From: Orobanche coerulescens
Lineage: Eukaryota; Streptophyta; Magnoliopsida; Lamiales; Orobanchaceae
Reading direction: 5' to 3'
Length of the DNA: 64,000 bases
NCBI GenBank assembly: GCA_033398695.1
Contig: CM065815.1
Coordinates: 102,204,501 to 102,268,500, forward strand
Shown here: one piece after another, positions 22,563 to 34,038 of the stretch
Layout: each line of letters starts with the position of its first letter
How positions within the stretch are numbered: the first letter of the stretch is position 1
Notes under the pieces: model-generated
Told to the model about the DNA's origin: nothing
The model's database searches: none
What the model saw: only the letters and a program-made list of their open reading frames with translations
Translations under genes and position numbers: made by a program

Positions 22563-25500
22563 ATATCCTTTCCTGGAATATCAGGGGGATAAGGAAGCGG
22601 GTTGCTAGGGACCAGCTTCGTCACTATATCACGGTTTGTAAGCCGGATATTCTTTGTATCATCGAACCCTTCACTTCTTTTGCTCGTTCCGATCTTTCTC
22701 TCTGGCGTTCGGGTGGTCTTTCTCTTCTTGCCGAGAATCAGCGAGGGAACCGAGACCCTGACATTTGGGTGCTCGGCTCCTCAACATATCTAATTGCCAA
22801 GTCATCCATGTCTCTCGATCGTTATCATCATGGACATCTCTTTTAATGGATGGGACTTTCGGGCCTCGTTGTTCATGGTGCTCGTAACTATATTGGTCGC
22901 AGGAATCTTTGGGAGGATATCCTGAGCTTCCTTCACCCTAACCTTTTAGTCTTCAGAGATTTTAATGCCGTCATTGGGGCACATGAGCGTCGCAGTCTTC
23001 ATGTTCCCAACGCTACTTCTTGTCGGGAGTTCATCAATTTATTGATGAGGCCTTGCTTGTCGGCATCCCTTTATCGGTCATCGGTTTACTGGAGAGGCGG
23101 GGTTCATGATGATTATCATGTTGAGACCCGCATTGATCGATTTTTGGCCACCCCGATTTTATCGATCACCGGGTTTCCACAAAATATCATGTTTTCCCTA
23201 GACTCGCTCCGATCACCACCCGATCCGGCTCACCTCCACTTTGGGTAATACTTCTTTTCCTGCACCTTTCCGTTTTCAACGTATGTGGACTACGATAATT
23301 CATTTATTGATGTTATTCAAACTCTTGGAATCTTAATTGTGGGAACCGGTCTCCTTGGGACTTGGTTTTGTACAAGCTTAAAAGATGCGTCGTGCCCTCA
23401 AGCATTGGAATTTTTCGTCTTTTGGTGATATTTTCACTAAAAAAGTCGACTTTTGGATCAACTTGGTGACATTCACTTCTCATTGATGCGGATGGGTATA
23501 CCGACGAGCTCTTACGTCAGAGGTCGAAACAATCTGCGGCCTTGAATGACATCCTTAATAAAGAGAGTCTTTTCTTCCAACAAAGGAGTAGGACTAATTG
23601 GCTTAAGGATGGTGATCGGAATACCGCTTTTTCCATAGGATGCTTAAGATGAGGAATAATCGTCTTGACTTTCCTCTCTCCTTATTGACGGTGATCTTTG
23701 TCGTGATCCGTCTACCATCTCGAACCACATTGTGAATTTTTATCAAGACCTTTTCGAAGGCCACCCGATTGCTACTAATTGGCCCATTTGGTTTCTCTCT
23801 TCCTAAGGTTTCTCATCGCATAACTCCATCCTTATCGCTATTCCCCATTCCGAGGAAATTCGTTCTACGGTTTCGATATGGAGCCCCACAGTGCCCCTGG
23901 GCCTGACGGCTTTCTTGGATTATTTTATCGCTTCTCTTGGGAGGTCATTGGTACCGATATTGTGGCGGCTATTCGGCAATTTTTCATTGAGGGTGATCTT
24001 CCGACGGGTCTTAACTCTAGCTTAGTTGCTCTCATTCCTAAAGTCAAAGGGGCCATCTCTATTGAGCAATTCCGGCCTATTGTCTTAAGTAACTTTATCT
24101 TCAAGATTATTACTAAAATCCTCACGGCGAGACTTTCTAGTTTTATTCATGAGATCATCAGCCCCCATCAGTTTGGCTTTATTCCGGGTCGGCGTATCCA
24201 CGATTGTATATCTATTGCTTCGGAATGCGTTAATTGTTTGAATCGCCGCGCGTTCGCAGTAACATGGCTATTAAAATTGACATTCGTAAAGCTTTTGACA
24301 CTCTTTCCGGGAGTTCTTATTGGATGTTCTTCACAGTTTTGGTTTTCACGACACTTGTTGCTTGGGTTTCCACCATTCTTCACTCAATAAGCTTTCTATT
24401 CTTATAAATGGTGCTCCTACGGGTTACTTTGCGTGCAGTCAAGGGGTTCGGCAAGGTGATCCCATGTCCCCTCTTTTATTTTGTATTGCTGAGGAGATGC
24501 TCGGTCTCATGCTCTCCAATGCGGTTCAGACTACTCTCTTCAAGCCTATTTTTGCGGGCCGTAAGATTGTCTATCCTTCTCACCTTTTTTATGCGGATGA
24601 TGCTATAGTGTTTGGTCGCCTCTACGGATAATGCCAATGCCATATCGAAGATTCTTGATGATTACTCACCATTTCGGGCCGTGCTATGAACCTTAATAAA
24701 TCTAAGGTTTATTTCGGTTCTCATGTTCCTATCCACACCAAACGGGTCATTCTGCGCACCCTTGGCATGCGCGAGGATCACTCCCTTTCAATTACCTCGG
24801 GTTCCGTTATTCCGCGGCATACCCCGTCTCATCCATATTGCCCTGGCGTTGACAAAATTATTAGTAAATTTTCGCTTGGAAAGGATCCTCTCTCGGTGGC
24901 TGGTCGTATTTGCTTAGTTAACTCTGTTATCATGAGCTCCTCCATTCACTTTATGATGATATATAGTTGGCCGATCAAATTGATAAACAAATTAGATTCG
25001 GCTAGAAATTTTATTTGGTCGGGACATTAGTCACAAGAACGCATGTCTTGTGGCACAGAGTAGAGTTTGTTCCCCTTTAGAGGAGGGAGGGCTTGGGGTG
25101 AGGCATCTTCGCACGATGAATGAATCCTTTTTGTTCCGTTTGGCACGGGTTATTCTCAGAGGATTCCTTTTGTGGAAAATTCCTTCACGAGGTTTCTCGA
25201 AGTAATTTGGATACTCGCAAGATTGTTTCTTCCTCTATATTCGGGGGGTTCGTAATCATATTCCCTGTCTTCTTAACACTTCCAAATGGGTTATTGGTAA
25301 TGGTCGAATATTAATTTTTGGTGGGACAATCGGCTAGGTTATATCATTGGTGATCGGTTGGGTATTCCTCAAGATCTCGAAGTACCTTCTCCGACACCAT
25401 CGCCGATTTTTACTACGACGGACTGGCATCTTACCCTCGATTTCATGGAAAGGTGTCGTGATGTTGCTTTAGATGTCGCCTATGCCCCCTCGACTTTGAA

Positions 25501-26607
25501 GGAAAAGACGAGCGGGTTTGGGCTAAATCGGTGCATGGCAATGTTACCTCTCAAATCGCTTATTGGCACCTTCGCCACAACTTTCCTAAGGTAAGTCGGG
25601 GAAATGGATTTGGCACAGATTAATCCCCGTCTGTCGTTCTCTCACGGCCCGGAAGGCTATTCACAACAGTCGCCTGCTTTTTGATCTTCTTCGTTTAAGG
25701 GGTTTCATTGGTCCTTCGGTTTGCCTTTTTCGTCTCTCTCGCCCGTGAATCGATTGACCATATTTTCACCGAGTGTGTTGTTATCCTATAGCCTGGGACT
25801 ATATTGAGCGGGGCTTCTTAAACTCTTTAGAATTGAATGCCGGGTTCGGCACTTCATCATTCGAGCTATGGATATCGATTTAGTCACAGATCTCTACTCT
25901 ACGGAGATTCACTATTATTAGTGCCGTCTGGCTATCTCGGCATATTCATTGTGAGGTTTTATATAATGATGCTAAATTTTCTATCATGTCTCTTCGTTCT
26001 ATAGTTTGGTCTCTTCTCGGAGAATGTAATAACTATGACATGGGCACCATGGATAACTCTATTTCGATCCGGTTCGTCTTCGGGCTCGGGTGTGGCCGCC
26101 ACGCGAGACCTCCGCTTTACCCTATTTATGTGAAATGGTATCCCCCAATTGGGTGGATGAAAGTTAACACCGATGGGATGGCTAAAGGTCGCCTGTGCTT
26201 GGGTGCTATTGGCCTTGTTTATCTAATCGTCTGGGCCGGGTTTTTGGCACTCTTCTCGCAAAGAATTGGTTGCCGCTTTTGCCTTCCAAGCCGAGTTGGT
26301 CGCGCTATTCATGCTATTGAGATTGCTTTTTATCATGGTTGGGATTATTTGTGGTGGAGTCCGACTCTACTTATGTTGTGAGCATTCTCTCGGATCGTAG
26401 TTCTACTGTTCCCTGGATCTACCGCATCATTTGAGGCGGATTTGGCGTATTATTGACGGCATGCACTTCAGGGTCTCTCATATCTATAGAGAAGGGAATG
26501 CGGTGGCAGATCGGCTTTCTAAAAGATTGGTTTCTTACGAGTGGTCTAGCGAAGCACCAGAGCCTCTCCGAGATCTTGTTGAGGGATATGTCTCCTATGT
26601 ATTTTAG
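22559..26607 (+). pseudogene. ORF2: LINE F ORF2: endonuclease, RT, zinc region, RNase H (broken)
   Basis: Starts MNILSWNIRGIRKR, the hallmark first strand of the apurinic-type endonuclease. The endonuclease continues with FRDFNAVIGAHERRS (about 22950) and ends near 23240. RT begins near 23880 (APGPDGF, LIPKVKGA, FRPIVLSNF, GFIPGRRIHD), then GVRQGDPMSPLLFC and the catalytic YADDAIVF at about 24590. LSVAGRICLVNSV follows, then the zf-RVT-type region (25500-25900). A C-terminal RNase H (VKWYPPIGWMKVNTDGMAKG, about 26130-26380) precedes the terminal EGYVSYVF and TAG at 26605. At least seven frameshifts make it non-functional as read. Confidence 0.9.
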
Positions 26608-26925
26608 CCGACATTAGTTTTCTCGCAAAGATAACGCTGGTATTTTTTTCCCTATCGTAGGTTTTTCCCATTGGGTTTTTCTACGATAGGGTTTTAACGA
26701 GGCCTGCGGTTGCAACCCCATACATCTGGTATGGGGGTTTAGGTCCTTTTATTCTATTTTCATAGATTGCTTTTGCATTTGTGTTTTTCTCTCTATTTCT
26801 CTTGACTACCCGCCTGTGGGATTAGCTTGAGATTTTATTTTATTGTCTAGGATGGCCCTCTCTTTGTAACTCTTTTCTGTTTCTCGTTTTTTTTTAATAA
26901 TATTGACCTTGATGAGTCAAAAAAA
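26608..26925 (+). other. LINE F 3' UTR with two stem-loops
   Basis: Stem-loop 1 has 11-bp arms CCCTATCGTAG (26650-26660) and CTACGATAGGG (26681-26691). Stem-loop 2 has 8-bp arms CCCCATAC (26716-26723) and GTATGGGG (26729-26736). Both are present in LINE I. A T-rich stretch, an AATAATATTGACC motif and the A tail follow. Confidence 0.7.
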
Positions 26926-26941
26926 GTGACGCATTTACTCA

Positions 26942-27494
26942 CGATTGTGCTTACGTCACCATACATCTTTGGCCAAAGGAAATGTTCTTTTAGCACCTCT
27001 ACAGTCTTGGCCGAGCCAAAATGACCGGCTAGTCCTCCTCCGTGCGCCTCCCGAACTAGCAATTCCCGAATTGTATGTCTCGGCACACATAATTTATTTC
27101 CCTTGAAAAGAAAGCCATCCTGTAAAACAAATTCCTCGTACGGGGCCGTTTTACAACGGTTAAAAATTTCCCCGAAGTCCAAATCGTCACTGTAATGATC
27201 TTTCAAAGTCTCGAACCCCAACAAACGAACATCTAGAATCGACAGTAAGGCATACCGTCTTGATAGTGCATCCGCCACTATATTACTCTTCCCGTCTTTG
27301 TACTTGGATGAAAAGTGAAAAGATTGTAAAAATTCCACCCATTTTGCATGCCTCGGCTTAGCTTACTTTGTCCGTTGATGTATTTCAACGACTCGTGATC
27401 CGAATGCAACACGAAATGTTTCAACGTAGATAGTGACTCCAATGATCGAGTGCTCTCACGATAGCATAGAACTCCTTGTCGTAAGTACAATAAT
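26942..27494 (-). pseudogene. pol: Element E RNase H to integrase zinc-binding part
   Basis: Minus-strand continuation of the E polyprotein. RNase H residues [10 protein letters not shown] and VADALSRR and integrase [15 protein letters not shown] are readable. Small deletions at about 27526, 27510 and 27352 move the frame. The stretch from MEFLQSFHF (about 27338) to KCVT at 26942 is open and ends exactly at LINE F, which sits between the two cysteine-containing halves of the zinc motif. Confidence 0.85.
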
Positions 27495-30170
27495 TCACTC
27501 GGCGCCACTTAATTTCTCCGAAAATAGGCGATGGGACGGCCTCTTTGAATAAGTACGCCCGATTCCAACTCCGCTAGCGTCGCATTCCACCTCGAACGGT
27601 TGTGAAAAATCGGGTAACGTCAAAATCGGCGCTTCACATAACTTTCCCTTTAATTTTTCAAAATCCTTTTGGGCCGCTTCGTTCCATGCAAAGGTTCCTT
27701 TTTTTAGACACTCCGTGATCGGACTGGAGATGGTGCTAAAGTCCCGTATGATTCGTCGGTAAAAAGAAGCGAGGCCATGAAATGATCGTACCTCCGTGAT
27801 TGTCTTTGGGGTCGGCCACGACTTGATTGCCGCGATCTTCTCTTGGTCGACCGAAACTCCTTCTTTCGAAACAACATAGCCGAGAAAGACAAGACTCTCG
27901 ACTAGGAAGGTACACTTCTCCCGCTTTCCATAAAGTTTCTGTTCCCTTAGCGTTTCAAATACGTGCCGTAAATGTTCGAGATGCTCCTCTAAGGATCGAA
28001 TGTAGATTAAAATGTCGTCTAGGTATACGACAACAAACTTTCCCAAGAAAGGTTTGAGAACCTCGTTCATCAACCTCATAAAAGTGCTCGGGGCGTTAGT
28101 GAGGCCGAATGGCATCACGACCCATTCGTAAAGTCCATTCTTTGTTTTAAATGCCGTCTTCCATTCGTCTCCCTCTCGCATGCGAATTTGATGGTATCCG
28201 CTCCGTAAATCAACTTTGGAAAATATAACCGAGCCATGTAGCTCGTCCAACATGTCGTCTAGTCTCGGGATGGGGAACCGATACTTGACGGTGATGTTAT
28301 TCACGGCTCTACTGTCAATACACATTCGCCATGATCCGTCTTTTTTTGGCACAAGTAGAACTGGAACCGCACACGGACTTAAACTTTCTCGGACATATCC
28401 GTGACTCATGAGTTCATCAATTTGACGTTGTAGTTCTTTGGTTTCTTCGGGATTACAACGATACGCCGCTTTGTTCGGTAATGGAGCTCCCGGTATAAGA
28501 TCAATCTGGTGTTCAATTCCGCGGATAGGTGGTAATCCTACCGGCAAGTCTTCGGGAAATACATCCGAGAACTCGTGTAATAGTGCATCTATCTCTTCTT
28601 CGTGGTGTGATTTGGTGGCAAGATTTCGGACTTCTTTGATCATCATCAAATAAACACGTTCGCCATCGTCAATGGCGTGTTCGACTTCTTTCTCGTTTGC
28701 AAACATCGTAAGTTTCGGTCCTTCGACTTTTTTCGAACTCATCGTCCGGATAGCTTGAGGTGACATAGGTTTAAGAACAATTTTTTTACCTTTGTCACGT
28801 AACTCATACTCGTTACTCCTCCCTCGATGTAGTACGTCCCGATCAAATAACCAAGGTCTTCCGAATAATATGTGACATGCGTCCATCGGTAATACATCGC
28901 ATGTAATATCATCACCATACGAACCCATGGTGAGTCCGACCTTCACTTGCCTTGATACTTTCACCTTGTTTCCATCATCGAGCCAATGGAGTGCATACGG
29001 CTTTGGATGGGCCGTGGTAATCAATCCGAGTTTTGAGACCATCTCGCTCGATACCACGTTTGTACAACTTCCACCGTCAATGATCAAGCTACACCATTTC
29101 TCTCCGACACGACACTTCGTGTGAAAGATTTGGTCTCGTTGTTCTTCGTCACTCGGGGCTGCCTTCGTTTGTAACATGCGAAGGACGAGGTTCGTGTCAT
29201 AGTTCGGGGCATCGTATGCCTCGCATTCTTCTTCTCCTTCGCCGGCTTCTAAGTTAAAAACGTCTCCAATTCTTTCTTCTTCGGCTAGTAATTCTTCTCG
29301 GACGGCTATGGCTTCTCGTAACGTCACAATTCTCCGATTCGGACAAGCACTTTGATAGTGTCCAAATCCTTGACATTTGAAACACCGGACTTTAGATAGG
29401 CTTGTTTCTTTTGGTGTGATAGGAGTTTTTGGAATGGTAGTAACGGGTGGGCTTGTGGTGACAGTTTTTGGAAACGAGCTAGAACTCGCGCCAAAGTTGG
29501 TATTTCCGTATTTAGATGGGAATTCGGGTTTAGAAAGTTTTGTTTTGTTTTGATTTTCTAACTTTATGCAAAGTCCGCATAAAGTATCAAAGTCGGAATA
29601 GGGGTAGAGTTCCACGGAATTAGCAATATTTTTGTTCAAACCTCGTAGGAAACGGGACATCCGCAATTCTTCGCTTTCTTCAAGTTCTCCCATCAAGGAT
29701 AAGTTTTCAAACTCCTCGATGTACTCCTTGACACTTAGCTTTCCTTGCGTGAGGTCAGAAATTTTTCGATATAAGCTTAACTTGTGTGTAGCCGGGACAT
29801 ATCTTTTTCGTAGTTTCTTTTTTAGAGAATCCCACGAACGTATCTTCTCTTTTCCGGCACGAACTCTTTGTGTCTTCATTCGCTCAAACCAAAGGGAAGC
29901 TCCCTTTCCAAGTTTGACAATCGCATACTTGCAACGTACCTCGTCATTGAGATCCTTGAACTCAAACATTCGTTCAATTTTTCTTTCCCACTCCAAATAA
30001 ACCTCGGGATCGGTGCCGCCTACGAACTCCGGAAGTTCGCTTGTCTTGTATTCATCAGCATGTCGTGGTGTATGCATGGCGTCGTATCCTCGTCGTGCTT
30101 GGATTCTGGGCTCCGGTAAGCCGCGAAGAACGTCACGTAGTTGTGCTACTTCTTCATCGGTGAAAGCCAT
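27495..30170 (-). CDS. gag-pol: Element E Gag-protease-RT polyprotein, long intact frame
   Basis: The longest gypsy frame in the window, about 890 codons from the conserved ATG of MAFTDEEVAQLR; the frame is also open upstream to the LTR without another ATG. Approximate residues: Gag 1-250; CCHC knuckle [14 protein letters not shown] at 263-276; Glu-rich linker 290-320; aspartic protease motif [10 protein letters not shown] around 365 (DGGS in place of the usual DTG or DSG); RT from about 585 with [22 protein letters not shown] and the YLDD active site at 716-719; and the connection domain to ECDASG at about 864. Three small deletions within about 60 bp then end it in RNase H. One deletion is GGGGCAGTAC reduced to GGGCGTAC, read on the minus strand. 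Gag and Pol are one frame with no programmed shift visible. Confidence 0.93.
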   Translation of the reverse strand: MAFTDEEVAQLRDVLRGLPEPRIQARRGYDAMHTPRHADEYKTSELPEFVGGTDPEVYLEWERKIERMFEFKDLNDEVRCKYAIVKLGKGASLWFERMKTQRVRAGKEKIRSWDSLKKKLRKRYVPATHKLSLYRKISDLTQGKLSVKEYIEEFENLSLMGELEESEELRMSRFLRGLNKNIANSVELYPYSDFDTLCGLCIKLENQNKTKLSKPEFPSKYGNTNFGASSSSFPKTVTTSPPVTTIPKTPITPKETSLSKVRCFKCQGFGHYQSACPNRRIVTLREAIAVREELLAEEERIGDVFNLEAGEGEEECEAYDAPNYDTNLVLRMLQTKAAPSDEEQRDQIFHTKCRVGEKWCSLIIDGGSCTNVVSSEMVSKLGLITTAHPKPYALHWLDDGNKVKVSRQVKVGLTMGSYGDDITCDVLPMDACHILFGRPWLFDRDVLHRGRSNEYELRDKGKKIVLKPMSPQAIRTMSSKKVEGPKLTMFANEKEVEHAIDDGERVYLMMIKEVRNLATKSHHEEEIDALLHEFSDVFPEDLPVGLPPIRGIEHQIDLIPGAPLPNKAAYRCNPEETKELQRQIDELMSHGYVRESLSPCAVPVLLVPKKDGSWRMCIDSRAVNNITVKYRFPIPRLDDMLDELHGSVIFSKVDLRSGYHQIRMREGDEWKTAFKTKNGLYEWVVMPFGLTNAPSTFMRLMNEVLKPFLGKFVVVYLDDILIYIRSLEEHLEHLRHVFETLREQKLYGKREKCTFLVESLVFLGYVVSKEGVSVDQEKIAAIKSWPTPKTITEVRSFHGLASFYRRIIRDFSTISSPITECLKKGTFAWNEAAQKDFEKLKGKLCEAPILTLPDFSQPFEVECDASGVGIGRTYSKRPSHRLFSEKLSGAE

Positions 30171-30205
30171 CTTCTTGAGTAACGTCGAGAACTGTGAGAC
30201 AAATG

Positions 30206-30219
30206 TCTCCGATACCACT
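30206..30219 (-). other. Element E primer binding site
   Basis: On the minus strand AGTGGTATCGGAGA lies 2 bases after the 5' LTR end. It is close to the complement of initiator-Met tRNA, differing by G for A in TATC(A/G)GAG. Confidence 0.7.
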
Positions 30220-30221
30220 TA

Positions 30222-31136
30222 TGATACGAATTACGTAAGTAATGCGTATGAAATACAACGGAAGATTATTATGTCTTGACAATTATCAAAGTATTACTCG
30301 AAAATTACAAGGGAATGACCGAAATTGAATGGAGTTCGGCCGTGAGGTAGTAGTGTATACGGATTTGGATGTGTTTTATCGAACTAGACCTATAACTCGA
30401 TAAAAGTAATCTCTTCTCAAGACCTATTGAGAATTGATCAAGTTAAAATCTCGAGACGCGTCGAAACAATAACTAAAGTTTGTTGAACTCGTTCAACGTA
30501 TATTTCAAAGAAATACAAGGTTTATTACGTTCAAGATATCTTACAATCACCAAATGGACTACTATATATAGTAGTATACAAGGATAATGATACAAAAACA
30601 ACAAGAAAAAAACGAGCCACCAATCTTCCTCATGTTCGGCCGAAATGTGGTGTGGGGAAGGAAAGATTTTGGACAATCTTCAAGTATCTTGGAATGTAGT
30701 ATGTATGACTTTGACATGTAGAAAAAGACTTGATGAAAGTCTTTATCCATGGGAAATTTCGCCGATTTTGTGGGGAGACTTGGATGATTTATTTAGGACA
30801 TGATCTTCATGGATCTTGATAAGATATGAAGATGGGGTCTTTATTTTTGTCTTGGCCGATTTTCAAAGGAGGTGGGGAAGGAGGATATCTTCACTATCTT
30901 GTGAAAGATATGAAGACAAATGAGGTCCCTTTCAAGCATGTTTGGCCGAATCTCCATGCTTTTGGACCGATTCCGTCGTCAAGTTTTACGTTACTCCTGT
31001 TCCGATTAACAACGTAACTCCAATACGCGTGTTCTTTTCTCCCAAGTATAATGATGCATGGCCATGCGAATTTGTATCGTCGTGGATGTCGATTTTTATT
31101 GGAGCTTCTTCGATTGGAGTATTAGATATCGTATCA
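30222..31136 (-). repeat. Element E 5' LTR
   Basis: 915 bp on the minus strand, almost identical to 18403-19318. One difference is CGCCG at about 30760 where the other LTR has CGGCCG. TATA palindrome at about 30558. Confidence 0.95.
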
Positions 31137-31141
31137 AGAAA

Positions 31142-33264
31142 CTTTATGGAAAGCGGGAGAAGTGTACTTTCCTAGTCGAGAGTCTTGTCTTTCTCGGCTA
31201 TGTTGTTTCGAAAGAAGGAGTTTCGGTCGACCAAGAGAAGATCGCGGCAATCAAGTCGTGGCCGACCCCAAAGACAATCACGGAGGTACGATCATTTCAT
31301 GGCCTCGCTTTTTTTACCGACGATTCATACGGGACTTTAGCACCATCTCCAGTCCGATCACGGAGTGTCTAAAAAAAGGAACCTTTGCATGGAACGAGGC
31401 GGCCCAAAAGGCTTTTGAAAAATTAAAAGGAAAGTTATGTGAAGCACCAATTTTAACATTACCCGATTTTTCGCAACCATTTGAGGTGGAATGCGACGCC
31501 AGTGGAGTTGGAATCGGGGCAGTACTTATTCAAAGAGGCCGCCCCATCGCCTATTTTTCGGAGAAATTAAGTGGCGCCCGAGTGAATTATTGTACTTACG
31601 ACAAGGAGTTCTATGCTATCGTGAGAGCACTCGATCATTGGAGTCACTATTTACGTTCGAAACATTTCGTGTTACATTCGGATCACGAGTCGTTGAAATA
31701 CATCAACGGACAAAGCAAGCTAAGCCCGAGGCATGCAAAATGGGTGGAATTTTTACAATCTTTTCACTTTTCATCCAAGTACAAAGACGGGAAGAGTAAT
31801 ATAGTGGCGGATGCACTATCAAGACGGTATGCCTTACTGTCGATTCTAGATGTTCGTTTGTTGGGGTTCGAGACTTTGAAAGATCATTATAGGGACGATT
31901 TGGACTTCGGAGAAATTTTCACCCGTTGTAAAACGGGCCCGTACGAAGAATTTGTTTTACCGGATGGCTTTCTTTTCAAGGGAAATAAATTATGTGTGCC
32001 GAGACATACGATTCGGGAATTGCTAGTTCGGGAGGCACACGGAGGAGGACTAGCCGGTCATTTCGGCTCGGCTAAGACCGTAGAGGTGTTAAAAGAGCAT
32101 TTCTTTTGGCCAAAAATGTATGGTGACGTAAGCACAATCGTAAGTAAATGCGTCACTTGTCACATGATGAAAAGTTCGTTCAAGCCAAGTACATACATGC
32201 CGTTGCCAATACCGTTACGACCATGGGAGGATGTCTCAATGGATTTTATTGTGGCTTTACCTCGTACTCAACGAGGCAAAGACTCGATCATGGTGGTCGT
32301 CGACCGTTTTTCGAAAATGGCTCACTTTATAGCATGCCACAAAACCGATGATGCAAGCAATGTGGCGGACTTGTACTTCCGGGAAGTAGTTCGTTTACAC
32401 GGAGTTCCAAAAACCATCGTGTCGGATCGAGATTCTAAATTTCTGAGTTACTTCTGGAATACTTTATGGAGAAAAGTGGGTACTAAACTCCTATTCAGTA
32501 CTTCACATCACCCACAAACCGATGGACGGACCGAGGTGACTAATCGAACCTTGGGAGCATTATTGCGAGGATTGGTGAATAAAACACAAAAGGATTGGGA
32601 CGTTAAACTTGCACATGCGGAATTCGCATACAACCGATCACCCGGCTTCGCCACGGCCCATTCACCTTTTGAAGTAGTATACGGAATAAATCCGCACATG
32701 CCATTGGATTTGATTCCCTTGCCGAGCGACGAATTGGTTCACAAAGACGCCGAATCAAAACTCAAATCAATGATGAAGTTACATGAAAAGATGCGGGAAC
32801 GGATTAAAGATGTGAATGAAATTTACAAACGGAAGTCGAACAAAAATAAAAAAGCGAGATTATTTGATGTTGGCGACTTAGTTTGGATACATTTGAGAAA
32901 AGAAAGATTCCCAAGCAAACGAAAGAACAAATTAATGCCGAGAGCCGAAGGTCCGTACAAAATTGTGGGAAAAGTGAACGACAACGCCTACAAAGTCGAA
33001 CTTCCGGGCGAATACGGAGTACACGCGACTTTCAACGTAGGTGATCTCTCGCCTTACCTTGACGACGATGGCATTACGGAATTGAGGTCAATTCCTTTCA
33101 AAGAAGGAGGGAATGATACGATATCTAATATTCCAATCGAAGAAGCTCCAATAAAAATCGACATCCACGACGTTGCAAATTCGCATGGCCATGCATCATT
33201 ATACTTGGGAGAAAAGAACACGCGGATTGGAGTTACGTTGTTAATCGGAACAGGAGTAACGTAA
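31142..33264 (+). pseudogene. pol: Element C RT end, RNase H and integrase (3' part)
   Basis: Rejoins the frame left at 18402 after excision of E. RT C-terminal residues ([23 protein letters not shown]) lead to a one-base shift at about 31312 in a T run. From there one frame runs unbroken to TAA at 33262: RNase H ([38 protein letters not shown]), integrase zinc region ([28 protein letters not shown]), and core D-D-E ([34 protein letters not shown]). The C-terminal domain and LTR-encoded tail ending YLGEKNTRIGVTLLIGTGVT follow. It could encode a full integrase if the element had a usable 5' half. Confidence 0.92.
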
Positions 33265-34033
33265 AACTTGACGACGGGATCGGTCCAAAAGCATGAAGAT
33301 TCGGCCAAGACATGCTTGAAAGGGACCTTACTTGACTTCATATCTTTGACAAGATAATGAAGATATTTCTCCTTCCCCACCTTACTACAAAATCGGCCCA
33401 AGCATGATATGGGATGAAGACTTTCATCAAGGATTTTCCTCATGTCTTAGTCACCAAATAAATCCAAGATGCTTGATATCTTGGACAAAATCTTCTTGAT
33501 CCCATCCTTGGATATTTCGGCCGATTGGTATATTGCTAGGAAGTTTCGTTTTCTCGTTTTGTTGTATCTTTTTACGGTTGGAAACTACTATATATAGTAG
33601 TACTTGTGATATTTGTAAATTATCTTGAGTATTAATAACATTGTATTTCTCTTGAAATATACGTTGAACGAGTTCAACAAAACTTTGGTTATTATTTCGA
33701 CGCGTCTCGAATTATAACTTGATCAATTCTCAATAGGTCTTGAGGAGAGATTATCTTTATCGAGTTATAGGTCTAATTCGGTAAATCACATTCAAATCCA
33801 TACACTATCCTACCTCACGGCTGAAAACCGTATAATTTCGGCCCCCACCTTTTATTTTGCTGCATCGACAAGTTGTCTTTCGAATTGTCAGACGAGCGAG
33901 CCTTGTTGCTCAAGTGTCAGACGAGTTGTCATTGCTCGAATCGGGCCAGAGCGGCTTGATTCATTTCGGCTGAGTGTTGTTCGCTACCGTACGTGAAAGA
34001 GTCTTCTGCTGTACCGAGAGAGAATTCGTATCA
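33114..34033 (+). repeat. Element C 3' LTR
   Basis: 920 bp, TGATACGA to TCGTATCA, matching 8267-9191. Preceded by purine tract AAAGAAGGAGGGAA (33100-33113). The first 151 bp encode the Pol tail. TATA palindrome at about 33585. Followed by GAACG and then the continuing element B. Confidence 0.94.
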
Positions 34034-34038
34034 GAACG

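Larger units (their letters stand above)
20292..26925 (+). mobile_element. LINE F: near full-length plant L1-type retrotransposon
   Basis: 6634 bp, bounded by a 16-bp duplication GTGACGCATTTACTCA (20276-20291 and 26926-26941). It ends in a short A tail after GACCTTGATGAGTC. It has a GC-rich 5' UTR, ORF1, ORF2 and a 3' UTR with two stem-loops. It is inserted head-to-tail opposite to E, splitting the integrase zinc-binding motif. LINE I (40533-53156) is a second copy of the same family; the two agree over their length, apart from small indels and the first 30 or so bases. Confidence 0.96.
18403..31136 (-). mobile_element. Element E: gypsy element on minus strand, carrying LINE F
   Basis: AGAAA at 18398-18402 and 31137-31141 flanks this element. 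The LTRs are 916 bp (18403-19318, its 3' LTR) and 915 bp (30222-31136, its 5' LTR). Without LINE F the element is about 6.1 kb. It has a good primer site and purine tract and the longest intact frame of any gypsy copy here, so it is the best candidate in the window for a source of protein in trans. Confidence 0.97.
8267..34033 (+). mobile_element. Element C: gypsy element split by D, E and LINE F
   Basis: The 5-bp duplication GAACG at 8262-8266 and 34034-34038 brackets a 25.8-kb interval. Its two ends are matching LTRs (8267-9191 and 33114-34033) that share a distinctive end, CTTCTGCTGTACCGAGAGAG. Removing D and E joins gag-pol across 18402/31142 in frame. The region between the 5' LTR and gag is abnormal: no primer site follows the LTR. 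Element B resumes seamlessly outside the duplication. Confidence 0.9.

Noticed and set aside
32900..33264. Chromodomain at the end of integrase
   Set aside because: The region after the GPY-like motif has none of the aromatic-cage pattern of a canonical chromodomain; it is the short tail described separately.
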